The notes below the pieces were generated by a model. That model searched no databases and was not told where the DNA came from. It saw only the letters and a program-made list of their open reading frames with translations. Shown piece by piece: positions 41,367 to 50,593 of a DNA stretch of 64,000 bases. The stretch comes from Armatimonas rosea (lineage in GTDB: Bacteria; Armatimonadota; Armatimonadia; Armatimonadales; Armatimonadaceae): NCBI RefSeq assembly GCF_014202505.1, contig NZ_JACHGW010000008.1, positions 1 to 64,000 of the forward strand, in the 5' to 3' direction. Both the position numbers and the translations under genes were made by a program. Position 1 is the first letter of the stretch; every line of letters begins with the position of its first letter.

Positions 41367-44032
41367 GTGGAGATTGTACCCACCGATTTGATCCAGAAGG
41401 AGAGGGGGAGCTCAGAGCCGTGCTGGTAGTGGTGCTCAAACTGCTCCGTGGGGAGCGCCTCTCTGAGCGTACGTCGGGTTCTTGCATCCGCGTCCCGCAT
41501 GACAGGGCTGATCTGGATATCCATCTCCTTGCGGAGTGTGTCGGTTGCACCTAAGAGCTCGGTGGCCTCGACAAATTTCTCCTCCGCGATTCGGAGCTGC
41601 ATGAGCGCTGCCAGGCTTGTCAGGACGCCATGACGCTCCCCGACTTCGTGACGGAGCGTCAGGCTCTTCAGAGCGGCCTGCTCCGCGCGAGCGAAGTCGC
41701 CTTCGTCGCGAGCGAGGCGGTAGATATGGAGCCAGGCGTAGCCCAGCATGAGCGGCTCACTAAACTCCTCACCAATGATCCGACTCTCCTCCGCCGCCTG
41801 CCAGGCATCGTCGTATCGGCCCAGCTCCGCATAGACATCCACTAAGTTCCCTAGGATCGTCCCCTGCCCCAGACGATCCCCCAGTGTGCGGCGGAGCTGA
41901 AGCGACTCCTCAAAGAGCGCTAAGGCCTCGCTGTGGCGACCACGCCCTACCGCAACCAAACCGGAGTTGTTCAGGGCACGGGCGATATCCTGGGGCTTGC
42001 CACCCTGACGAGAGAGCTCGAGCACCTCGGTGTAGAGCGGCTCGGCGGTGGCGTAGTCGCCCTGGTAGTAGATCACGTTGGCCAAGCCACCCAGGGTGCG
42101 GTAGAACCCGGGAGCATCGCCGAGTGTCTTCCACAGCGGGAGGGCCTTCTCAAAGTGCACCCGCGCCTTCGCATAGTCCCCGCGCCTCCAGTACGCCTGA
42201 CCAAGATAGGTGAGGACTTGTACCGCTAGGTTCATGGGAGGCGCGACAGCGCCAGGGTACTTGGTTTCAAGCCAGAGGATCGCCTCCGTGAGATTGCCTC
42301 GCATCTCCACGAGATAGGGGTTGAGGGCCAGGGCAAGACGAAGGCCGAGGTGGGTGGGGTCGGGGAGGGGCAGGCCCATTGCTTGCCGACAGTTCTCTAG
42401 CTCCTGATCGAACCGCTGGAGCCAGCGGGCTTGGTCTGCGCCCCGCAGGTGGGTAGTCGCCTCTTCGGCCAGCAAACAGACAGTCTCACGGTGGCGCAGA
42501 CGAAGCCGATCGAGCTCCTCTGAGGCGGCTAAGTGCTCGGTAGCGTACTGACGGATCGTCTCCAGAAGTCGGTAGCGCCCCAGGCCGCCTTCTTCTTCTT
42601 CGTAGATGACGAGAGATTTATCCGTGAGTGCGGTTAGCAGATCCAGCACCTCCCACGCCTCGATCCCATCGGTGCCACAGACCTTCTCCGCCATGTCCAG
42701 TGCCCAGCCACCGGAGAAGACGCACAGTCGGCCCAAGAGGAGCTTCTCTTGGGCGTTGAGTAGCTCGTAGCTCCAGTCAATCAGCGCCCGCAGTGTCTGT
42801 TGCCGGGGCAAAGCCGTGCGTGAGCCACCTGTCAGGAGACGAAAGCGGTCGTCGAGGCGTGAAGCAAGCTGCTCAACAGGCATGGAGCGCACCCGAGCGG
42901 CGGCGAGCTCGATCGCAAGAGGAATCCCATCCAGGTGCTCACAGAGCTGTGTGATGGTGGAGAGGTTACTCTCCGTCAGAGCAAACCGGGGCAGGTGTGA
43001 GCTCGCACGCTCCACCAGGAGCTGGGTGGATTCTGGCACGGAGAGCGAGGGAACCCGGTAGGTTTTCTCTCCCAGAATCCCCAGTGCCTCGCGGCTACTA
43101 ACCAGGATTTGGACCTGTGAGCATCCCTGGAGAAGCAGCTCCACGAGATCCGCGACCGCACGGAGCACATGCTCGCAGTTATCCAGAATAACGAGGAGCT
43201 TTTTTTCTTTGAGAGACTTCACCAGGGTCTTGCTGAGCGACTCCCCTGGCACGGGGCGCACCCCTAGCACGTCAGCGACGGTCAGCTCGACAAGGGTGGC
43301 GTCTGTGAGAGGGGCAAGCTCCACAAACCAGATTCCCTCAGAGAACTGCTCTAGTAGTTCCGTGGCCACTTGGAGTGTCAGCCGTGTCTTCCCGCAGCCT
43401 CCGCTGCCGGTGACGGTCAAGAGCCTTGCGGTCTGTAGGTGCTCCCTGACTTGGCTAAGCTCCTTCTCCCGACCGATAAACGAGGTCACTTGCTGGGGGA
43501 GGTTATTGTCATAGAGGGTGAGAGAGCGTAGCTTGGGAAACTCCTGCGGTCCCCACTGCCAGACGTGCTCCGGTTCTTGGAGGTCTCGAAGCCGATGCAT
43601 TCCTAGGTCGCGGAGACCGGCGGTGTGGGATAAGAGCGCATAGGTTGCCTGGGAGAGGAGAGTCTGCCCACCATGCCCGATCGCCAAGAGGCGTGCCACT
43701 CGGTTTAGGGGAGGGCCAAAGTAGTCGCCTGCGCGTTGCTCTGCAACACCACTATGGAGCGCAATCCGCACTCTCAGAGCTCGCTTATCCCCCACGAGGA
43801 TCCTCAGACGGCGCTGCATCTCTTCCGAAGCGGCGAGAGCATCATCCGCCACTGCAAACGCGGCGCAGAACCCATCGCCGATTGTCTTAAATACTAGACC
43901 GCCTCGCGCTTCAATGATCTCCCGCAGGAGCTGATCGTGCTCCTCAAGAGCTGAGGGCATCTCAGCGGGATAGTCCTCCCAGAGCCGCGTACTTCCCTCG
44001 ATATCGGTAAAGAGGAACGTTGTGGCACTCAT
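41363..44032 (-). CDS. Cyclase-domain/NB-ARC/TPR signalling regulator
   Basis: The 889-residue protein has a class III nucleotide cyclase domain at its N-terminus (metal aspartates in FTDIEGSTRLW, D10, and KTIGDGFCAAF, D53), an NB-ARC P-loop GSGGCGKT at 209-216, and a C-terminal TPR array (YLGQAYWRRGDYAKARVHFEKAL and repeats). It lacks an obvious DNA-binding domain. Such STAND proteins sense ligands or effectors. The gene runs into thrC by 4 bases, an unexpected pairing with amino-acid synthesis. Confidence 0.88.
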   Translation of the reverse strand: MSATTFLFTDIEGSTRLWEDYPAEMPSALEEHDQLLREIIEARGGLVFKTIGDGFCAAFAVADDALAASEEMQRRLRILVGDKRALRVRIALHSGVAEQRAGDYFGPPLNRVARLLAIGHGGQTLLSQATYALLSHTAGLRDLGMHRLRDLQEPEHVWQWGPQEFPKLRSLTLYDNNLPQQVTSFIGREKELSQVREHLQTARLLTVTGSGGCGKTRLTLQVATELLEQFSEGIWFVELAPLTDATLVELTVADVLGVRPVPGESLSKTLVKSLKEKKLLVILDNCEHVLRAVADLVELLLQGCSQVQILVSSREALGILGEKTYRVPSLSVPESTQLLVERASSHLPRFALTESNLSTITQLCEHLDGIPLAIELAAARVRSMPVEQLASRLDDRFRLLTGGSRTALPRQQTLRALIDWSYELLNAQEKLLLGRLCVFSGGWALDMAEKVCGTDGIEAWEVLDLLTALTDKSLVIYEEEEGGLGRYRLLETIRQYATEHLAASEELDRLRLRHRETVCLLAEEATTHLRGADQARWLQRFDQELENCRQAMGLPLPDPTHLGLRLALALNPYLVEMRGNLTEAILWLETKYPGAVAPPMNLAVQVLTYLGQAYWRRGDYAKARVHFEKALPLWKTLGDAPGFYRTLGGLANVIYYQGDYATAEPLYTEVLELSRQGGKPQDIARALNNSGLVAVGRGRHSEALALFEESLQLRRTLGDRLGQGTILGNLVDVYAELGRYDDAWQAAEESRIIGEEFSEPLMLGYAWLHIYRLARDEGDFARAEQAALKSLTLRHEVGERHGVLTSLAALMQLRIAEEKFVEATELLGATDTLRKEMDIQISPVMRDADARTRRTLREALPTEQFEHHYQHGSELPLSFWIKSVGTIST
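41373..41378 (-). promoter_or_regulatory. -10 box 6 nt before the thrC start (leaderless layout)
   Basis: On the minus strand TACAAT is followed by CTCCAC and the ATG of thrC. It lies within the last codons of the upstream regulator gene, so thrC may be transcribed separately despite the overlap. Confidence 0.6.
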
Positions 44033-44099
44033 GCACCAGCGATCCTCAGGGCGTGAGTGGGATACGTAACAAGGTGGCGAAGGAGGCTCTTCATGCGTC

Positions 44100-44501
44100 T
44101 TAGAATACCGCGAAGGTGAGCTGGACGCCCTGTGCCTGGGCGTACTTTGCCAGCTCTTGCAACCGATCCAGAGTCCTCAGGATGGCTTGGCGATCCCGAT
44201 GGTCCCACCAGTCCATCAGCCCGTTGTCCACCAGAAGCTCCGGGAGGTGGCTGGCAGACCAGATCACCTGCCACCGTCGTGCCCAGTCTGAGACCAGCTC
44301 AGGGGGGACAGCATCTGTTGAGACTTCCTCCATGATGTAGTGGTCGGGGTTCTCGAAAAACTGTTGTAGAAAGGGGGCATTTCCGCCTACTGCATCGAGA
44401 ATCTCGTTATCCAGGAGAAGCAACCATCCCAAGACATCCGTCGAAACCTCCGCGACTTCGGGGGCGGTAAGAGGCGGCTCGTAGCTGAAAAATGTATCCA
44501 T
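44100..44501 (-). CDS. Hypothetical DUF1877-like protein
   Basis: The 133-residue acidic helical protein (EVAEVSTDVLGWLLLLDNEI, FENPDHYIMEEVSTDAVPPEL, QELAKYAQAQGVQLTFAVF) has the layout of DUF1877-type proteins, but I cannot be sure of the match. There is no signal peptide. It is 64 bases upstream of the cyclase gene on the same strand. A CATAGA sequence lies just before the ATG. Confidence 0.6.
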   Translation of the reverse strand: MDTFFSYEPPLTAPEVAEVSTDVLGWLLLLDNEILDAVGGNAPFLQQFFENPDHYIMEEVSTDAVPPELVSDWARRWQVIWSASHLPELLVDNGLMDWWDHRDRQAILRTLDRLQELAKYAQAQGVQLTFAVF

Positions 44502-44537
44502 GGTCTATGCTCCGGCAAGTCTCACAAACCGTGTCGG

Positions 44538-44948
44538 TCAGTCGTGCATCGTGGTTATGGTCAGCCGTGAGACTCCGGGAGCATCGGGCTTCACTGTGAT
44601 TCCAAGCTCATCCGAGCCATCCTGCTTTCCGTAGACACTGCCCTCCAGCGCCGTTCCTTCTTGTGCGACTTTTCCCCCTTGACGTGGGCTGGGTTTGACC
44701 TGTGCCAGGATCGCGGGGACGTCCTTGTTTGGAACCAGAACGACTGTCGTGATATGTCCATCTATAAAGCTCCCGCCCGACTCGCGGTTGAGAATCTGGG
44801 CACTCCCTGGCAAGTTGATCTTGTGGTCCCAGTGCGCCATGAATCGGGTGTGTGAGCCAAACAGCCGCTCAGGTTCCAGGAGGAGAAAGTAAAACACCAC
44901 AACAGCTAGCACTCCCGCTCCGAGACAACCCAGACAGCCTTTCCCCAT
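44538..44948 (-). CDS. Membrane-anchored hypothetical protein
   Basis: The 136-residue product has an N-terminal hydrophobic helix with two cysteines (MGKGCLGCLGAGVLAVVVFYFLLL), probably an anchor. An extracytoplasmic domain follows with ITTVVLVPNKDVPAILAQV and a C-terminal VSRLTITTMHD. No family is recognised. ATG 44948 is chosen so that the anchor is N-terminal; a longer frame to 45029 overlaps the sulfatase gene. Confidence 0.7.
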   Translation of the reverse strand: MGKGCLGCLGAGVLAVVVFYFLLLEPERLFGSHTRFMAHWDHKINLPGSAQILNRESGGSFIDGHITTVVLVPNKDVPAILAQVKPSPRQGGKVAQEGTALEGSVYGKQDGSDELGITVKPDAPGVSRLTITTMHD

Positions 44949-44968
44949 CGTCGGCTTTTGCACCCGAT

Positions 44969-46486
44969 TTATGCTCCCGCAATTCGTGCGAAGCGAGTCG
45001 GCTCGCGGGCGATTTCGGCCTGGAGCCACTGTTCCATGAGCTGGGCTTTCACGGTCGCGTAGCTTGGGTCGGCGAAGCGGTTGTGGAGCTCGCCGGGGTC
45101 GGCCTCTAGATCGAAGAGCTCGCCAAAGGTCTCGCCGCGGTAGAGCGTGAGCTTGTAGCGCTCGGTGATGAAGGTCCGCAGGTGGAGCTTGGTGGGCTGG
45201 TGGCGAAACTCGGTGATGACGGAGCTACGGGCCGATTCTTGTGCACCGGTCCAGACGGGGAGCTGGCTGATTCCCTGCATCTGGCCGGGGATGGGGATGT
45301 CGCAGGCATCGAGGAACGTCTCCGGCAGGTCGATCAGCGCTTGGAGCGCACTGGAGACCTCTCCCGCAGGGATTTTCCCGGGCCAGCGGGCGAGAAACGG
45401 GAGGCGCAGGAGGTCCTCGTAGTGGAAGGCACCTTTGTACCAGAGCCCGTGCTGCCCCAGAAAGTGCCCGTGGTCGGTGGAGAAGACCACCAGCGTGTTG
45501 TCGGCGAGCCCGCGCTTGTCCAGCTCGTCGAGGATGCGCCCGATCTCCCGGTCCATCAGGCTGATCATCCCGTAGTAGATCGCCAGGTCTTTCTTTTGCT
45601 GCGCCTCGGGAACCAGGTGCGAGTGGAAGCCGTGGTTGCCGTAGCCGCTCTCCTGCCAGTGCGAGAAGTCCGGCGCTGCTTTCTGGGTCTCGCCAAAGTG
45701 GGGCGGGGTGCGGTCGTGCTCGCCGGGGGTGAGGGTTCCGGGCGTCATGTCGTCGGGATCGTAGAGCGACGCCCAAGGCTCGGGGACGACATAGGGCGGG
45801 TGGGGGTCGGCGAAGCTGGCCCAGGCGAAGAACGGCTTGTCGTCCTGCTGCGCCTTGTCGATCGCTTCGATGGTCTTGTCGGCCACAAAGACCGAGTAGT
45901 GGAGCTCCTCGGGCAGGTCCCACGCGCCCTGCCGGGGCTTGAGCTTCTCCTTGGGCGAGCCGCCGCCGGCAAAGTAGTCCTCCCAGCTATCGCACCCCTT
46001 CTCCTCCAGCCAGAGCCCGTAGTGCTGCCCCGCCCAGGCCTCGTCGCCGTGGTTGCGGTTGATCTGAACCCAGTCAAAGCCGTACCAAGGCCCGGTGAAG
46101 CCGCGCCAGAAGGCCAAGTCGCGGAACTTGTCCGGCGTCTCCAGGCTGACCTGGTTCTCCTCGGAGCGTAGCGGCTGGAAGTGGGCCTTTCCGAGGAGCG
46201 CCGTGAAGTAGCCGTTTTCCCGAAAGACATCCCCGACCGTGGGGACGTCCTCGCCCAGCTTGACTCCGATTGTCCAGCAGCCGTGCCAGCTCGGGTACTG
46301 CCCCGTGATCAGGGTGGAGCGCGACGGTGAGCACACCGGGTTGTTGCAGTACGCCCGCTCAAAGCGCATGCCCTCGGCGGCGAGGCGATCCAGCGCGGGG
46401 GTTTGGAGCGTTGCGTTCACGCTGCCAAGGCACGAGAAATGGTGCTGATCGCTGGTGATCAACAAAACATTGGGGCGTTTGGACAT
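44969..46486 (-). CDS. Sulfatase
   Basis: The 505-residue type I sulfatase has the formylglycine site C52-S-P-S-R in CNNPVCSPSRST, an N-terminal metal aspartate in LITSDQHHF and the second metal site FSTDHGHFLGQHGLWYKG. Activity needs a formylglycine-generating enzyme, which is not in the window. There is no signal peptide. It probably removes sulfate from glycans, in line with the other sugar genes. The DNA between it and the divergent PcfJ-like gene has small palindromes. Confidence 0.93.
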   Translation of the reverse strand: MSKRPNVLLITSDQHHFSCLGSVNATLQTPALDRLAAEGMRFERAYCNNPVCSPSRSTLITGQYPSWHGCWTIGVKLGEDVPTVGDVFRENGYFTALLGKAHFQPLRSEENQVSLETPDKFRDLAFWRGFTGPWYGFDWVQINRNHGDEAWAGQHYGLWLEEKGCDSWEDYFAGGGSPKEKLKPRQGAWDLPEELHYSVFVADKTIEAIDKAQQDDKPFFAWASFADPHPPYVVPEPWASLYDPDDMTPGTLTPGEHDRTPPHFGETQKAAPDFSHWQESGYGNHGFHSHLVPEAQQKKDLAIYYGMISLMDREIGRILDELDKRGLADNTLVVFSTDHGHFLGQHGLWYKGAFHYEDLLRLPFLARWPGKIPAGEVSSALQALIDLPETFLDACDIPIPGQMQGISQLPVWTGAQESARSSVITEFRHQPTKLHLRTFITERYKLTLYRGETFGELFDLEADPGELHNRFADPSYATVKAQLMEQWLQAEIAREPTRFARIAGA

Positions 46487-46645
46487 GGCGATTGTTTCGC
46501 CGTGGGGGGAGAAACGTCCTGCGTTTGGCGGGCGTATAAATTCGGGCGGCTAAAGCGGCCCGCTGGTGCGGCAAGACCCATGAATGGGCCTACAAAGCGA
46601 AGCTTTACATTTTAGCACGGAGGTGTTTCCCACAGATAAAGAGGC
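46487..46645. other. Intergenic spacer with palindromic segments
   Basis: It contains CGGGCGGCTAAAGCGGCCCG, GACCCATGAATGGGCC and AAAGCGAAGCTTT. The GCCCATTCATGGGTCTTGCC complement recalls the arms of element family A, but the match is too short to assign. The spacer carries the divergent upstream regions of the sulfatase and PcfJ-like genes. Confidence 0.45.
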
Positions 46646-48112
46646 GTGAAAGGAAAAACGACACAACCTATACGCCACCGTCGCGACGGTCTGAGTGCTC
46701 GGTATGTCCGCCTGCGTGAACAGGAACGGGATCAAGAGTTCGCGGAGTGGTACTGGAGCGGGTACGACCAAGACGACTACGATGGGTACGACGATTTTGA
46801 CGACTGGGATCAAGACAACATGGCACTCATTGGGGAGCATTTTGCACTTGTCCGGGCGACTTTCTACCCGAACCAGCCCCTGCGTGCGCTTCGTCGCTTT
46901 CTTTCAGAACCGCTCCCTTCGGCGGAGCCGATGCTACCCGAGAACCTTGCCTCAGATGAGCTTATACAGCGGCTGGCGGCCTATCTCTCGCGGCTGGTGG
47001 ATACCCCAAGTGACTCGCAGCTGACGGAGGAGATTCGGGCGGCGCTGGGAGACGAGGAGGCACGTCAGGTTATTGCTCAGCACCTCCCAAAATCCGCCGA
47101 GGCGATCTGTCTCTTTGCGCCGTTCTGGTGCCGCTCACCACTGACGTGGAGCCCGGATTCGGGAGTGTCGCTCCAAGAGCATCTCTTTGCAACGTACCCC
47201 GTTCCTGCCTTTCTGATTGAGGCTCTCAACAACCCCATCCGCTTCCCCGACTACAAGTGGCTCTGCTGGTTTATCTTGCTGGGCCGTAGCGCCTCTCTCA
47301 AGGCGGCAGGGCGCGTCTTCGGCTGGGACATCCCCGGCAAGTTCGCTCACTTTCTCCAGCAAGTCCCCGCCCGTACTCCTATTGAGGATGTCTTACTCAC
47401 AGGGGAAATGCTCTCATGCCCCTTCTCTCCCAAACAAGCCTGTCTCTACGCCGAGGTGCTACGCTTGGGAGGAACGGAGACGGACTACCAACGGCTCGCC
47501 CGCGATGGCTCGTACTGCCTCGACCCAACCGATCTGAGCGTGGCCGAGGACGATTTTCGATTTTGGGAGGGAGCGGTCTGCTGGCTGATTCGCCACCGCG
47601 AAGAGCTCAGCGATACCGACGCAGGGCGGGTTTTGGCTTGGGCGCGGCACTGCCACACGGAGTTTCTCGCGGGGCACGAAGCGGCGTTTCGATGGGTGGG
47701 ACGTAGTGTGGCGGCGACTGTGGAGCGTGCCCGTATCTACCACGATCAGCAACACGCTCGCTGGCACCGCTGGCATTACTACGCTTGGTCTGCCCACGGC
47801 TGGGACTCGGCGGGTGCTAGTGGCTGGAGCATCACCGAGCTGACCAACAGCAACCAGCTCATCGACGAAGGGGCCGCGATGCAGCACTGTGTCTGGAGCT
47901 ACGGCTGGCGGTGTCAGGCAGAGTCCTCGGCGATCTTCTCCGTGTGCTACAAAGACCAGCGCCGGGTGACGGTCGAGGTGAACCCCAAGACGGGCGAGCT
48001 GGTTCAGGCGCACGGCCTCGCCAACCGTGACCCGGACACCGAGGAGCTCCAGATCGTGGCCATCTGGCTACAGGCTCTGGTGCTCCCCTCGCTCCGGCCT
48101 ACTGCTGGATGA
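46646..48112 (+). CDS. PcfJ-like domain protein
   Basis: The 488-residue protein ends in a PcfJ-like domain: WSITELTNSNQLIDEGAAMQHCVWSYGWRCQAESSAIFSV, then VTVEVNPKTGELVQAHGLANRDP. The acidic N-terminus (DQDDYDGYDDFDDWD) is low complexity. PcfJ was named from a conjugative plasmid, but chromosomal copies without transfer genes are frequent and uncharacterised. Translation probably begins at GTG 46646, after AAAGAGG. Its end overlaps the next convergent gene by 14 bases. Confidence 0.82.
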   Translation: MKGKTTQPIRHRRDGLSARYVRLREQERDQEFAEWYWSGYDQDDYDGYDDFDDWDQDNMALIGEHFALVRATFYPNQPLRALRRFLSEPLPSAEPMLPENLASDELIQRLAAYLSRLVDTPSDSQLTEEIRAALGDEEARQVIAQHLPKSAEAICLFAPFWCRSPLTWSPDSGVSLQEHLFATYPVPAFLIEALNNPIRFPDYKWLCWFILLGRSASLKAAGRVFGWDIPGKFAHFLQQVPARTPIEDVLLTGEMLSCPFSPKQACLYAEVLRLGGTETDYQRLARDGSYCLDPTDLSVAEDDFRFWEGAVCWLIRHREELSDTDAGRVLAWARHCHTEFLAGHEAAFRWVGRSVAATVERARIYHDQQHARWHRWHYYAWSAHGWDSAGASGWSITELTNSNQLIDEGAAMQHCVWSYGWRCQAESSAIFSVCYKDQRRVTVEVNPKTGELVQAHGLANRDPDTEELQIVAIWLQALVLPSLRPTAG

Positions 48113-48872
48113 CAGACTTGAAGCGCTCATTCATGCGGTCGAAGGCTTCCTGTTGCGACTTTAGTGTCTCCCGGCGCGCCTTCAGGTTCGCCTTGATCGC
48201 TTCGTCGATGAGGGCACCATCGCTGCCCTCACGGGGAGCCTTCCCATTGGGGCGGTAGGAGCCATAGATCGCCATGAGGGTGCCGAACTCTTTGATGAAG
48301 GTCGCCTTGGGGGCGATCACCGCCGACGAGTAGAGCTGCCAGTAGGGGAGTGTCTGGGTCTCGTCGATGATCGCGCTGAAGTAGCCTAGGGCCATGGTAC
48401 GCTTCCCTTTAGACTCCATCTCGTAGAGGAAAAATGCCGCCGGGATACCGGGTGCGGGGGAGGGAGCCTCGCGGGTTCGCAGGCTGAGGAGCCGCGTGCC
48501 ACTCTTCTCCAGAACCGCTTTGAGCGCGCCTGCAAGGTCGCCGTCGCGGCCCATCGGCCCGCTGTAGGGAATTCCCTGGTTGTTCGCCGGGTGGTTGGGG
48601 CGCCCGATCACAAATGCCATCCCCATAATGGCTTTCTGGCTCTCGGGGCCGTTGCAGCCCACCGTACCACGGTAGGAGCCCTCAATGCTCCAGCCTGCGG
48701 GGAGACCGATTGTTCCCGTACCATCGGGAAACTCCTTGGTGGTCAGCGAAACACGGGGGGCGGCGGTTGTAGGTCTCTGCTCCGGCTTCGCACGGCCTTG
48801 GGGCGTTGCGGAGGCAAGTCCGGCGAGCAGGGTCAGAGCGAGGGCGGTGCCTAGAGTGGTTCGAGTTGTCAT
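48099..48872 (-). CDS. Secreted hypothetical protein
   Basis: The 257-residue product has a signal peptide (TTLGTALALTLLAGLASA). It then has a beta-rich domain with a TKEFPDGTGTIGLPAGWSIEGSYRGTVGCNGP segment, like secreted DUF1795-type proteins built around a P-x-GW turn, and a charged C-terminal helix. I cannot name the family. ATG 48872 places the signal peptide first; extension to 49007 would run into the tmk promoter region. No clear ribosome-binding site is visible. Confidence 0.72.
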   Translation of the reverse strand: MTTRTTLGTALALTLLAGLASATPQGRAKPEQRPTTAAPRVSLTTKEFPDGTGTIGLPAGWSIEGSYRGTVGCNGPESQKAIMGMAFVIGRPNHPANNQGIPYSGPMGRDGDLAGALKAVLEKSGTRLLSLRTREAPSPAPGIPAAFFLYEMESKGKRTMALGYFSAIIDETQTLPYWQLYSSAVIAPKATFIKEFGTLMAIYGSYRPNGKAPREGSDGALIDEAIKANLKARRETLKSQQEAFDRMNERFKSVIQQ

Positions 48873-48988
48873 GAGGTTCAAAAGTCTTTCTGTGGGGAGA
48901 GCGTTGCCAAACTCTATCTCCCTTACGTGAGGCCAGCGTGAGGCGCTGGCGTTTCCGGCGGCGGGGACACCCGAGGCACGGCCCGTGC

Positions 48989-48994
48989 TATAAT
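48989..48994 (+). promoter_or_regulatory. -10 box 6 nt before the tmk start (leaderless layout)
   Basis: A consensus TATAAT is followed by GCCGCC and the GTG start of thymidylate kinase. This is one of the clearest cases, because the alternative start upstream (ATG 48938) would place the box inside the gene. Confidence 0.72.
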
Positions 48995-49000
48995 GCCGCC

Positions 49001-49669
49001 GTGCCACTTACACGACTTCCCGGCGGGCTTCTGGTCGCCATCGAGGGGATCGACGGAGCGGGAAAGACCTCGGTCTCGACCCTCCTCTCCCAGTACTGCG
49101 GCGAGCGCGGGATCGCCTGCCTGCTCTCCAAAGAACCGACCAGCCTCAAGTGGGGCCAGGAGCTACGCCGCTCGGCGAGCACGGGGCGGCTGACCCTCGA
49201 CGACGAGCTGGAGCTTTTCTACAAGGACCGCCAGGAGCATGTCGAGCGCTCGATTGCCCCGGCGCTTGCGGAGGGAAGTGTGGTCCTGCTGGACCGCTAC
49301 TACTGGTCCAACGCGGCCTACCAGGGCGGGCGCGGCGCCGATGTGGCCCAGGTGCTCGCGCGCAACGAGACCTTTGCTCCCAAGCCCGATCTCTGGCTGC
49401 TGATGGATGTCGAGGCGGCTGTGGGGCGCGAGCGCATCCAGCGGCGCGGCGATGCCCCCAATCTCTTTGAGGACCACGCCGCCCTCACCCGTGCGCGGGA
49501 GATCTTCCTCGCCCTCGCCGAGCAGACCCCCACCGCCCGGACTCTGGATGCCTCCGGGGCGCTCAAGTCGGTGGCCGGTGCGGCGCTCCAGGCCTTCCGC
49601 GATGCGCTCTCCCAAAAACTCCCTCCCGACGGCGAGCTTCGGGAGCGACTTCAGGCTCTCTTAGGGTAA
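49001..49669 (+). CDS. tmk: Thymidylate kinase
   Basis: The 222-residue kinase phosphorylates dTMP to dTDP in DNA precursor synthesis. The P-loop EGIDGAGKT is at 15-23, the DR(Y/H) motif is LLDRYYWSNAAYQG and the lid is in RIQRRGDAPNLFED. Start GTG 49001 is preferred because of a perfect TATAAT 6 bases upstream and because the extra N-terminal residues of a longer start look non-coding. It is followed closely by the YitT gene. Confidence 0.93.
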   Translation: MPLTRLPGGLLVAIEGIDGAGKTSVSTLLSQYCGERGIACLLSKEPTSLKWGQELRRSASTGRLTLDDELELFYKDRQEHVERSIAPALAEGSVVLLDRYYWSNAAYQGGRGADVAQVLARNETFAPKPDLWLLMDVEAAVGRERIQRRGDAPNLFEDHAALTRAREIFLALAEQTPTARTLDASGALKSVAGAALQAFRDALSQKLPPDGELRERLQALLG

Positions 49670-49676
49670 GACCGGG

Positions 49677-49682
49677 TATAAC
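49677..49682 (+). promoter_or_regulatory. -10 box 7 nt before the YitT start (leaderless layout)
   Basis: TATAAC is followed by TGTCCCT and the ATG at 49690; the short gap after tmk leaves no room for a ribosome-binding site. Confidence 0.55.
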
Positions 49683-49689
49683 TGTCCCT

Positions 49690-50550
49690 ATGCGTTGGGT
49701 CAGTCTTATCCGAGGGAAGCGAAACGGGGCATGGGATAGCCTGAGCATTGTCGCGGGCTGTGCGCTGATGGCCCTGGGGTTCCGGCTCTTTATGAACGGC
49801 AACGGGATTGTGGCCGGTGGGGTCGTAGGGCTCTCGACCCTGCTGGAGCGGCGCTTTGGCTGGGAGGCGGCCGGGGTGCAGTGGGGGATCAATCTACCAT
49901 TGCTGGGGCTAGGGTTCTGGGGGCTGGGGAGAGCGGCGGGAGCACGCTCTGCGCTGGGCTCGCTGGTGCTCCCGCTCTTGATGCTGGTCACCCGCGCCGT
50001 CCCCACACTCACCCAGACCCCTCTCCTCGCGGCGCTCTTTGGCGGGGTGGTCTACGGTGCGGGGCTGGGGCTTGTGCTCTCGGGGAGCGGCTCAGTGGGG
50101 GGCTACTCTCTCTTTGCGCGCCTGGTGACCAAGCGCCTGCCCCTCTCCGTGAGCAATGCGATCTTTGCCCTGGATGCCCTGACGATCCTCGGGGGGGGCC
50201 TGCTCTTTGGCGCGGAGAAAGCCATGTACGGCCTGATCGCCGCCTTTGTCATGCGCCGCGCCCTCGATGCTGTCCTGCTGGGGTTCTCCCACACCAAGCT
50301 CGCCTTCGTCATCTCCACCGCCTCCGACTCCATCCGCGCCGCGATCCTGAGCGAGCTAGACCGCGGCCTGACGATCCTTCCCGGCACGGGCGGCTACACC
50401 GGCGACCCGCGCCCCGTGCTCCTGATCGCGCTGGGGCAAGCCGAGGTCCCCCACCTCCGCTCCCTCGTCCGCACCCACGACCCCGATGCCTTCGTCGTCC
50501 TCACCGACGCCGCCGAGGTCCTCGGAAAAGGTTTTCACCGAGAGGCGTAA
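49690..50550 (+). CDS. YitT family membrane protein (DUF161/DUF2179)
   Basis: The 286-residue protein has about five membrane helices of the YitT type (LMALGFRLFMNGNGIVAGGVVGLSTLL, GLVLSGSGSVGGYSLFARLV). A C-terminal cytosolic DUF2179 domain follows (HTKLAFVISTASDSIRAAIL, LDRGLTILPGTGGYTG). The family is widespread and its transport role is unproven. ATG 49690 follows a TATAAC box by 7 bases. Confidence 0.9.
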   Translation: MRWVSLIRGKRNGAWDSLSIVAGCALMALGFRLFMNGNGIVAGGVVGLSTLLERRFGWEAAGVQWGINLPLLGLGFWGLGRAAGARSALGSLVLPLLMLVTRAVPTLTQTPLLAALFGGVVYGAGLGLVLSGSGSVGGYSLFARLVTKRLPLSVSNAIFALDALTILGGGLLFGAEKAMYGLIAAFVMRRALDAVLLGFSHTKLAFVISTASDSIRAAILSELDRGLTILPGTGGYTGDPRPVLLIALGQAEVPHLRSLVRTHDPDAFVVLTDAAEVLGKGFHREA

Positions 50551-50593
50551 CCAATCGACTGTCTTCTGCGTTCTTTGATGTAGGAGGTACACG

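Noticed and set aside
46646-48112. PcfJ-like gene as part of a conjugative plasmid
   Set aside because: No relaxase, coupling protein or mating-pair gene is in the window and its neighbours are chromosomal housekeeping genes.
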